From assembly GCA_947451565.1 (NCBI GenBank), contig CANFZT010000003.1, positions 1-58,217 of the forward strand: a stretch of DNA of 58,217 bases, read 5' to 3'. The notes under the pieces are model-generated. The model was given only the letters and a program-made list of their open reading frames with translations, searched no databases and was not told the origin of the DNA. The position numbers were made by a program, and so were the translations under genes. The DNA comes from Comamonadaceae bacterium. GTDB taxonomy: Bacteria; Pseudomonadota; Gammaproteobacteria; Burkholderiales; Burkholderiaceae_C. Shown here one piece after another: positions 15,760-25,400 of this stretch. Within the stretch, counting starts at the first letter, position 1. The number at the start of each line of letters is the position of its first letter.

Positions 15760-18700
15760 ATGGACAAAGAAGAAGAAAGATATTTTTTAGTCACCCAAAG
15801 AGATGCTTTGGCTTCAGCATCTGCGGGCGTGCGCAGGTCCGAAAAATTTGAAGTCCACTACTCAAAGCTTGCCTTAAAAAAAACACTGTCCCGCAAGGCC
15901 AACACATCGCCAAGCGATGACGGCACTTGGGTCGAAGCCAATCAGTTTTACCAATACTGCGTGGTCGATGAAAAAGACCGTTTAGTCAAACCCAAAAAAA
16001 TCACCAAAAAGGGAAAAAACCTACGCGTTGACATCAACGATGTCCATTTCGTTGAACTACTCAACTTTTTTGGCCGAGACAAAACCAAAGAAGGCGTCAC
16101 CAAATTTGTGTCGCACATCAACCGAGAAACCAGTCACTTTGAAGCCATCAACTCGGTCGATGGGCAATTGGTCGAACTCACCCCTAACCACCAAGACGTG
16201 GCGTGGTGCTCGCGTGCCGGATTCATTGCAGCCCCCGAACCCGCAGGCTATGACATCTATGCCGCAGAAGACCTTCGCTACGGACAAATCTACACCTTAC
16301 TCCCCGTTGTGCCTGCTCCTGTGGCCGTTGCCGCCGATGAAATTGCGGTTGCCGCACTGCCCAGTTTGCTGCCCTCCTTTTCGCCTTGGGTGAGCGGCGG
16401 TGCTGCCGCCATTGCGTTGCTGAGCAGGGGAGGGAGCAGTGGCGCGGCCGCAGCCACCCCCGTGTCGCCGGTCGTTGCAGACCTCGTGGTCCACGGCCAC
16501 ATCATGCTCGGCCCCCTCGTGGCCGGTACCGACCTGCAAGTCACCGCCTACGACGCTGCGGGCAACAAACTGCCCAGCAGCACAGGCAACCCCGTCACCG
16601 TCACACCAAATGGCACAGGTGGGTTTGACTACGCCATCACCATCACCGGCGGCTACCGTGGTGTCGTCACCGTGCGCTTAAGCAACCCAGGTGGCAACCT
16701 CGATTACGTCTCTGAATTCACCGCCACACAAGTCAACTTAGGCACCGGCGCACTCCTTGGCTCTGACAACGTTCCCACCTCCGAAAACGAGTGGATCATC
16801 AACATCACCCAAGCCACCGACTTGGCTGCCCGTCGCGTCTTGAGCGCCGCCAGTGCCGACACCGACGCCCCCCAACTCGCCGCAGGCGTACAAGCCTCTG
16901 ATGTGACCGACGCCAACATCGCCGTCACCAACGCATTGCTACCTGCGAGCGCCGGCACACGCATCACCCAGCTCCTGCCCAAGTCCACCATTGGGACCGA
17001 TGGCCAATCGTCGGGCGACACCTCAGACTACGCACTGCTGCTGCACACCCTTGATGTAGTGGCCCAACAAGCGGCCACCAGTGCCAACCCCCTCACCCTG
17101 CAACAAGTGCAAACCAACATCAGCAAGTTGCTGACCTGGCCCAACGCAGACTACAAAACAGCTACCCTCCAAACCCAGCTTCCCCTGCTGGACACCACCA
17201 AAACCGATGCTGCCAACAATGTTTGGGTTCCCTCACTGGCCGCCACTTTTGAGCAAAACGAAAACGTCGCCACCACCTATCTGGCCGCAGTCAAACCTGC
17301 CGACATCCCCACCAACCCCGCCACGGGGCAGCCCTATCAGGTCAGCTACCAAATCACAGGCGGTAGCGACAAAGGCTTGTTTGACATCGCCCCCAACACC
17401 GGTCAACTGACATGGAAAACCGCCCCCGACTACGAAGCCCCCAAAGACCAAGGCGCTGACAACACCTACCAAGTCATTGTCACCGCGGTCACCAATGCAC
17501 CGCTCACCAGCGCCTACCTTAGCTCGTCGCAAGTCGTCACCATCAAAGTCAACAACGTGGCTGAAACCACAACGCCAGTGGTGCCGGTCACGCCGGTCAC
17601 GCCGGTCACGCCGGTCGTGCCGGTCGTGCCCGACCTCGTCATTCAAGGCCAAGGCATGTTCGGCCCGATTGTTTCTGGCGCTGACTTGATTGTCACGGCG
17701 TACAAAGGTGATGGAACTCAGCTTGGATCCACCCGTGTCGTGGCCGACGCGACGCAATTTGGATACAAATACAACTACACGATTCAGGTTGCACAAGCAG
17801 GTGACTATAGGGGCGTGGTGACCGTGCGTTTGACCAACGGCGGTGCCAACACAGACTATGTCTCTGAAGGCACGGGTCAGGTAGAAAAACTGAGTGACAG
17901 TGCTGCACTTTTGGCCACAGACGTGGTTGTCGCCAATCTGGTGACGCCTACTGTCAATCTGAAAATTATCAACATCACCCAAGCCACTGACTTAGCCTCC
18001 CGCAAAGTTTTAGATCCCACCACGCTAGACGACCTCACTAAAAAACCTGTTTTGAAAACTGATACAGGGGTGCCGGTCACAGAAAAACAGGTGACCGACG
18101 CCAACATTGCTGTGACCAGAGCCTTGCTTCCGAACGATGGCGATACGCCCATCACACAGCTCTTACCCAAATCCACCATTGCGGCAGACCTCACGCCATC
18201 TGGTGACACCTCTGACTATGCGCTGCTATTGCACACCATGGATGTGCTTGTTCAGAACTCAACAGACCCCGACGCGCTTAAGCTTAAAACAGTCCAACAA
18301 AACTTAAGTAACTTGCTGACATGGACAAACTACGACGTCGCAACCTTACCCAGCAAGTTGCCTTTGGTAGACACCACGCCAGATCCTGACCCCATCAAGT
18401 GGCAAGAATCATCGGTCGTGACTTTGACGCGAAATGAAAACGTCCCAATCACGTCAGTGACATATGACGTGTCTGTCAAACCCGCGTTAATTCCTGCCGG
18501 TGCGACTGTCACTTACACCATCACAGGTGGGGGTGATAGAGAAAAATTCCAACTTGTGATTGATTCACTCGACCCAAATCGAGCGCAATTGAAATTAAAA
18601 AACACCCAACTGTCACCAGACTTCGAAGACCCAAAAGACTTTGGCAAAGACAACGTCTACGACGTCATCATCACTGCTACCACCAACATTGGTCTGACAG

Positions 18701-19428
18701 TGGGCTACTTAAGTTCATCACAGGTGGTGAAGTTCAAGATCACAAACGTGCCAGATGCCCCGCCCATCTTTTTGGACAACACCACCCCAGGCACCGAGCT
18801 TGATGACAGCACAACGCTCAACGTCACGGTGGACTCGGGCACGCTCGCGGCTTACACGCCCAACGTCAAGTTTGATGACCCCACTGCGACTGGCAGTCAT
18901 ACCTACGCTTTAGACGCAACAGATCCGGCGCTAGACACCGAGCTTTTCGATATCGACGTTAACTCTGGGTTGGTTTCTTTCAAGACACCCCCTGTTGAGT
19001 GGAACGCGTCAAACAGCTACACGATCAAAGTGATCGCCACAGACACATCGGTGAAAGATGCACTCACCGTTGTTGGTGGTGGTCTGCCCCCTGCGGACGC
19101 AACAACCTACCAAGACACGCAAACAGTCCGCATCACCGTCGACCCACTGCTTGCACAAGAGACACTCGACGCCTTTGCCGCGTCCGACGGTCCAGCTCAG
19201 CCAGCCAAGGCCAAGTTTCCAGACGACAACTTCATCATCAAGTTCAACGTGCCCGTGACTTTGGACACCAGCAAAAAACTTCGCTTTATAGATGAAACGG
19301 GAATCGGTTCTAAAAAATTGATGTGGAAGTTTCGTTGGCCAATGCTACTCTTTCGAGTGATGGCAAAACGCTCACCATTGACCCCCCATCCAACCTTGAT
19401 GGAGACAGCGAATATCACATTGAGATAG
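15760..19428 (+). CDS. giant type I-secreted adhesin, N-terminal part (frame broken at 19312-19317)
   Basis: Probably the first third of one giant surface protein continued at 19323-26192. As read it has 1,222 residues, of which about the last 36 are out of frame. Residues 1-180 form a Lys-rich, non-repetitive domain that I do not recognise, with no signal peptide. A hydrophobic then Gly/Ala/Ser-rich stretch follows (near residues 203-230), resembling the prefix of Bap/LapA-type adhesins that keeps the N-terminus in the secretion channel. Next come two short copies of a module shared with the downstream proteins (16470-17230 and 17630-18400, starts LGPLVAGTDLQVTAYD and FGPIVSGADLIVTAY). Cadherin-like domains follow (SYQITGGSDKGLFDI, LFDIDVNSGLVSFKT). 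The final Ig-like domain is cut by the frame change, so this product alone lacks the C-terminal secretion domain. Confidence 0.8.
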   Translation: MDKEEERYFLVTQRDALASASAGVRRSEKFEVHYSKLALKKTLSRKANTSPSDDGTWVEANQFYQYCVVDEKDRLVKPKKITKKGKNLRVDINDVHFVELLNFFGRDKTKEGVTKFVSHINRETSHFEAINSVDGQLVELTPNHQDVAWCSRAGFIAAPEPAGYDIYAAEDLRYGQIYTLLPVVPAPVAVAADEIAVAALPSLLPSFSPWVSGGAAAIALLSRGGSSGAAAATPVSPVVADLVVHGHIMLGPLVAGTDLQVTAYDAAGNKLPSSTGNPVTVTPNGTGGFDYAITITGGYRGVVTVRLSNPGGNLDYVSEFTATQVNLGTGALLGSDNVPTSENEWIINITQATDLAARRVLSAASADTDAPQLAAGVQASDVTDANIAVTNALLPASAGTRITQLLPKSTIGTDGQSSGDTSDYALLLHTLDVVAQQAATSANPLTLQQVQTNISKLLTWPNADYKTATLQTQLPLLDTTKTDAANNVWVPSLAATFEQNENVATTYLAAVKPADIPTNPATGQPYQVSYQITGGSDKGLFDIAPNTGQLTWKTAPDYEAPKDQGADNTYQVIVTAVTNAPLTSAYLSSSQVVTIKVNNVAETTTPVVPVTPVTPVTPVVPVVPDLVIQGQGMFGPIVSGADLIVTAYKGDGTQLGSTRVVADATQFGYKYNYTIQVAQAGDYRGVVTVRLTNGGANTDYVSEGTGQVEKLSDSAALLATDVVVANLVTPTVNLKIINITQATDLASRKVLDPTTLDDLTKKPVLKTDTGVPVTEKQVTDANIAVTRALLPNDGDTPITQLLPKSTIAADLTPSGDTSDYALLLHTMDVLVQNSTDPDALKLKTVQQNLSNLLTWTNYDVATLPSKLPLVDTTPDPDPIKWQESSVVTLTRNENVPITSVTYDVSVKPALIPAGATVTYTITGGGDREKFQLVIDSLDPNRAQLKLKNTQLSPDFEDPKDFGKDNVYDVIITATTNIGLTVGYLSSSQVVKFKITNVPDAPPIFLDNTTPGTELDDSTTLNVTVDSGTLAAYTPNVKFDDPTATGSHTYALDATDPALDTELFDIDVNSGLVSFKTPPVEWNASNSYTIKVIATDTSVKDALTVVGGGLPPADATTYQDTQTVRITVDPLLAQETLDAFAASDGPAQPAKAKFPDDNFIIKFNVPVTLDTSKKLRFIDETGIGSKKLMWKFRWPMLLFRVMAKRSPLTPHPTLMETANITLR
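17584..17632 (+). repeat. tandem 9-bp repeat coding a Val-Thr-Pro linker
   Basis: Five imperfect 9-base units (CCGGTCACG three times, then CCGGTCGTG twice) code for a VPVTPVTPVTPVVPVVP-type linker. It joins the first cadherin-like domain to the second short module. Unit length keeps the frame, so the linker can vary in length. Confidence 0.85.
19312..19317 (+). other. A6 tract at the frame break between the two adhesin reading frames
   Basis: The upstream frame reads TCT AAA AAA TTG here. One more A would give TCT AAA AAA ATT GAT and continue directly into the downstream frame (KKIDVEVSLANATLSS). The protein across the junction then matches a complete Ig-like domain like those that follow it (compare ITVEAGAF later with HIEIDAGAF here). 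So a one-base deletion, a sequencing error, slippage on the A run, or a phase-variable site are the options. The joined product would have about 3,477 residues. Confidence 0.8.
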
Positions 19429-22400
19429 ATGCAGGTGCATTCCTCATCCATGGCACAGCCGCCACACCCGGACTGACTTCAGAAAACAACGGCCTAGACT
19501 TTAAAACACAGCCACCCTTCACCCTTCACCTAGAGGCAGGCATCGACAACCTTGAGGTCACCAGTCAAATTGTGTTGACCACGCAATCTGATGCCATTGA
19601 CACGGCCAACGCGGGCAAGAAAATTAGATTTGTCAATCTAGACAACACCGATACGCTGCACAACTTTGAAATTGACGCCGCCGATACGCTTTACGTCAGG
19701 ATTGTCAACGGCAACGTCGTCATCAAACCCCCGTTTGACTTTGACTTTGCCAACGACTACCAAATCACCGTCGAAGCGGGTGCTTTCAGCACAGCCGCCG
19801 ACGCGAACAACAAAGTCAGGTCCATCGTCGCGACTGAACCCAATGCACTCTTGTTCAGCACGGTCAACGTCGCTGACAAGTTCGCATCGATAGGAGCCAA
19901 TCACTTAGGCCGAGTCATGCAGGACGATGGCACAGTCATTGACGGCAAAAAGTGGTTTGCCGTTGACGGGGCAACGTCTGACTCCGACGTCACCCTGTTG
20001 GGCGGTGCCTACGCCATGGTCTTCAAGGATCAAAACAACCAAAACACAGCGGGCCAAAACCCCAACGTCAACGACGGCGTCAGTGCTTCAGCATTCACAG
20101 TGACCGTCCATGGTTTTGGCAGTGATGACTGGGTGTATGCCGACGATCAAATCAACGACAAAGACAAGCTCAACAACGCGGCATTCACCCAAATCATTGA
20201 CGAAGGCGTCGCCAACAAGCTCAAGCTTGACTTTGACCCCGACACCAACCCAGCCACTAACCCCAGCGGTGGGCGCGGCACCTTCATCCTTGAGGGGGAG
20301 GGGTCGCTGGCAATTCAAGACGTCATCGACCGGCTCAACATCTCCAACACCAGCACATTGCCCACCAAAATCACGGACATCCAGCGGGTTAACAGCGCTG
20401 GAACAGCCGCCTCGCTCACCACCTTGGGGCCCGAAATCACGGCCAGCGCCCCTGCGAAAATCAAAGTCTCGGCCCCCTTTGCCAAAGACGATACCGTTCA
20501 GCTGTGCTACATCGATGCGGACGGTGCCATCACACCTATCGGCTCGGCTCACACCGTCGATGCCACAGAGGCGGGTGACGACGCAGTCACCCTAGACCTT
20601 ACCTCGACACAACTGGCCAGTCTTCCCAATCAAGAGGGCTACAACAAAATCTTCGCCAAAGTCGTCAATGCCAATGGCACAGGCGCGGTCAGCTACAGCC
20701 CCTTGTTGGGAGGGGATGATGGCGTGTATGTCGACACCTCGGCGGCGTTCTCCAACCCTGACGCCATCACCCTAGGCGCAGGGCTAGACGGCAACCTCGA
20801 CACCGGCGCCGAAACCTCGGTTGACTTGGTTGTGCAGGCCAGCGAGCTCAAAGTGGGCGATGTGCTGGTGCTCCAACGCGGCGGCACCCCCGTTGCGGGC
20901 TATACCTACACCGTGACCGATACCAACTTTGGTAGCAATGCGGTGTTCACCGTCAACAAAGCCGACCTCATTCTTGGTACTAACACCTTCACCATCCAAA
21001 GAACCGATGCCGCAGGCAACGTCGCGCACACCGATGCCAAAGTCATCACCCGCACCGACTACGTGACCTACAGCGGCACCGTTGGTTTAGGCCCTGTGGC
21101 GTCAGGCAATGACCTCGAAGTCACTGCCTACGGCAAAGTCGGCCAGATCTTAGGCGTTGGCAAGGTGGGCAACGCCGGCACCTACAGCCTCGACATTGAC
21201 AAAACCTACACCGGTGCCATCACCCTGCGTGTGGCCAACACAACCACCACGAACCACGATGGGACTCCCGACTATTGGGACGAAGCCACGCAGAGCAAAA
21301 AAGACATTGGGGCAACGGGCACCATCGCCGCTGTTTTTAAGGCAGATGGTGCCAGCCACACGGTTCACATCACCGCGTTGACCGACCTCGTTGCGCGTCA
21401 GCTGGTCATCAACAACGAGGTCAGCGACGCAGACGCAGCCAAAATTTCAGCCTACAACCTCCAGCTCACCCAGAAGTTGCTCAACAGCTCAGCCACCGAC
21501 GCGGCCACCCAAGGCATCACCAGCCTCACACCCAACTTCACCCTCAAAGTAGTGCCAGGCAGCCCTGAGTCAGCAGCCGCTGAATCAGCAGCAAACCTCG
21601 TTGCCAACACATACGGCCAACTCTTGGCCCAAATTTCCAAACAAGCGGTGGTGACTGGCAAAACCATGGACGAGGTGCAAACCCTCATCAAAGACGCCAT
21701 CACTTGGACCGGCACCGCCACAGCCACAGCCACAGCCACCCTAAATGGCGACATCGCCAAACAAGTCGTCTTACTCGCCAAAGTCGCCCAAGCCGCAGCA
21801 GCCACCACGGTGGCAAATGCCAGCGCCTACCTGACGGCAGCCGATCTCACTGGCCTTGGTCTGACGGACGCGGCAAGCTTGAACACCGACCGCAAAGCCG
21901 ACCTCATAGCCCGCATCGTGGCCTCTGTCGACGATGGCACTGCGCTGGACACCTTCACTGAGCTACAAAAGTTAGCCCAACAAGTGGTCGCCCTCGCCAA
22001 AATTCAAGACTACGCAGCCAACAACAACCCAGCCCCCGTCGTCGCCGACTACACCGCCGCTGGCGTCACCGGCGTCACCGCTGACAACCTTGCGGCCGTC
22101 AACGCCACCTTGCTCAACCACAGTGCCGCCAAAAACGGCAGCGATGGCACCACACACACCGTGCCAAGCGACAGCGCCATCACCGCCGCCATTACCGCGG
22201 CCCAAACCACGGCACTGACCAAAATTCAAAACTACGCCAGCAGCGCAACCAACCCGGCACCCACCCTAGACGACTACGCCTTGGCGGGCATCACTGGCGT
22301 CAACGCAGACAACCTCGCTGCCATCAACACCAAAATTGACGCTAGCACCGCCCTCAACACCCTTGCGGCAGCCGATGTCACCTCCATCACACAGGCTCAC

Positions 22401-25400
22401 ATTCAAACCGAGGTCACAAAGGGCATTGGCAGCTTCAGTGCGGCCCTGACCAAAATCCGTGCCTACATCCTGGACAGCACACAGAAGGACTCGGGCTCAA
22501 ACCCCGCGCCCACATCAAGCACCTACCAAGATGCGGGCCTGTCTTTCATCGAAACCACAGACGAAATAGGCAGCGCCAACGCCTACCTCAGCAAAGTCTT
22601 AGTCAATGAAAATGCCTTGCCTGGTAACGCGGCCTATGTCAACGATACCGGTTTGCTCCAAAAACTCACCGCCCAACACACCGCGCTCACCACCATCAGC
22701 ATCTATGCACAAAGCGGTGGCACAGCCCCTTCCGAGTCGGACTACCAAGCCGCTGGCATCACCTTGGCCAATGCCGCCAACCTCATCAATTTAAACGTCT
22801 TGGTCGAACCCAAGGCAGGCACCGAGGTCAACACCCTCGACGAATTGCTCACTTTGCTCAGCCCTGTCTTCAGCGGCGTTCCCAGCGTTACCAGCATTGC
22901 GCTGGGAGGCCTCACGGTGGGCGATGCGCCCCTTGTCAACGACAGCTACCTCAGCGGCACCGAAATTGCCGCAACAGGCCAAACCGCCAAATTCGCCGTT
23001 CACTTTGACCGTGCCGTCAAAGGCGTCACCGCCGACAACTTTGACCTCACCGATGCCGCTGGCAACCCCCTCAGCGGCCACACCCTCACCGTCACCTGCG
23101 ATGACGCATCAGGGGAGGGCGCGAATTGGAGCGTCAGCGTCAACAACCTCGCGGGCCTGACCGACGGCACCACGATGCGCTTGAACCTCGTCAACAATGC
23201 CCACCTCACTGACATCCAAGACGTCCAAAGCAGCCAATCGCCTACGGCGGGCTTCAACACCGGTCTGTACTACACCGTTGATACAACCAACACCGTTAGC
23301 CTAGTCGTCGCCAGCTGCGAAGACGCCGAACTCACCAAGGCCGAGGACCGCATCCACCTCTTCGTCAGTGCAGACCAGCTTCACTTGGGCGACACACTCC
23401 GACTCACCCAACAAGCCAATGGCGCGCAAGTGACGGGCACCAGCACCGTGACGGTCGATGCAGACCTCCTCGGCAAAGGCGGCTACACCTTTGAGGTGCT
23501 CAAAAGCAACTTGGGCGCCAGCAACAGCACGGCGCTCGAACTCACCAGCACCGATCTGGCGGGCAACACAGCCACAGCGCAGGTCACCGTCACGCAGGTG
23601 GAATACATCCCCATCCTCGGTACCCTAGGTCTGCCCAGCAAAGTCTTGCCTAACAACAACCTTCGCATCACCGCCTACGATGCAAATGGCCAGCCGCTCG
23701 GCACCGGCACCATCAAGGCCGACAACACCTACCAGCTCGACGTGCGCAAAGGCACCACTGGCCTCGTCACCCTCAACATCACCGATGGCAGCGATGCGAC
23801 GCTCACCGACTACTGGGACGACGCCAAACCGGGCGCTGCCAACTTAGGTGGGGCAGGCGAGTCCATCTCCGCCACCGTCCACATTCCCAGCAACAGCACA
23901 GGTGAAGTGGCCCACATCACCTTGCTCACCGACTTGGCTGCGCGCATCATCGCGCGCGAATACCCCTCGGGTGCCACAAGTGCTCAAGTCACGGCAGTCA
24001 ACACCGCTATCTCCCAACTCGTGCTCAGCCGCAGCGCAGACATCACAAAGTACGACCCAGACTTCGCGATAGACACCAGTGGCAACCCAACCGCAGGCAC
24101 CTTGGCCGCCGCCACCCGCTACGGCCAGCTCTTAACCCAGCTCGCGCAGCAAGCCCACGACAGGGGCAGCTCACTGACCGTTGAGCTTGACCACATGGCC
24201 GCTGGCATCAGTTGGGATGGCACAACGGCCGCACTCACCACTGACTTTGCCAAACAAGTCGTCCTCTTGGCCAAAACCCAAATGGCCGCCGCCTTAGACA
24301 ACCCCTTAGGCACCCTTGCCAGCATGGACGCCATCCTCAGCTTCCAAGACCTCATCGACGGTGGCATCACGCGGCTCTCCGGCCTGACGAGCAATGCAGC
24401 CAAAGCCGACGAGCGCAAAGCCGACCTCATCAAACGCATCGTTGACACCGCCAACAGCGGCAACGATGCCGACACCATCGCTGAAATTCAAGCCTTGGCC
24501 AACCAAGCCGTAGCCATTGCCAAAATCAAAGACTACGCCACCCTCACCACGCCCACGGCCAGCCAAACCCCCTGCATCAGCGACTACATCGACGCGGGGT
24601 TTGGCAGCGTCATCACCACTGACAACCTTGCTGCTGTCAACAAAAAGGTGATCTCAAACGCAAGCGTCATCACCACTGACAGCGCTTTGCAAACCACGGT
24701 CAACGACGGCATCCTTGCTCACACCCTGGCCATCGCCGCCATTGGGGCCTACACCCACAACGCCAGCGCGACGCCACCTTCCAAAACTGACTACGAGAAC
24801 GCGGGTGTCCGCAACCTCAGCGTCACCGATCAAAACTTAGCCACCGTCAACGCCGCCATTCATGCCGCAGCACAAATTGACCCTGCCGCCTCAGACGCCT
24901 ACAAGTCTGCACAAATTCAAAACTTGGTCTACAGCGGCATCTTGGTCTACGAAGCCGCTCTGCTGACCATCAGGCGCTACATCACCGGCGACGCCAGCGA
25001 TGCCCCTGACGCCAGCACCTACCTCAATGCAGGCCTGTCCGTCATTGCCACAGCCAACGATGTGGCCAGCGCCAACCTGTACCTCAGCGATGTCATGACC
25101 CGTGGCGATGCCAATTTGTCAGACACCGACATTGCTAGCAAGCTCAAGACACAACAAACAGCCCTGAGCCATATCAACAGCTACGCGGCTAACCCCAACA
25201 GCGGTACGCCAAGTCTGGACGACTACCTCAACGCGGGCATCACCGGTGCCACCTCGACCAACTGGGGCACCCTCAACGCAGCCGTCGATGCCAAAGACAG
25301 CATTGCCACTTTGGCTGACCTGAAAGCGGCCATCACCTCAGCGCACGTCGAGTCGTATGACCTTTTAAGTACCGCAGCCAGTCCCGTGGGGCAAACCATC

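Noticed and set aside
16366-16470. LapG protease site in the adhesin prefix
   Set aside because: Ala-rich stretches exist, but no clear TAAG-type site, and no lapD or lapG gene is in the window.
17233-17982. Open frame on the minus strand inside the split adhesin
   Set aside because: A shadow of the GC-rich coding frame; the Val/Gly/Asp-rich sequence has no family features.
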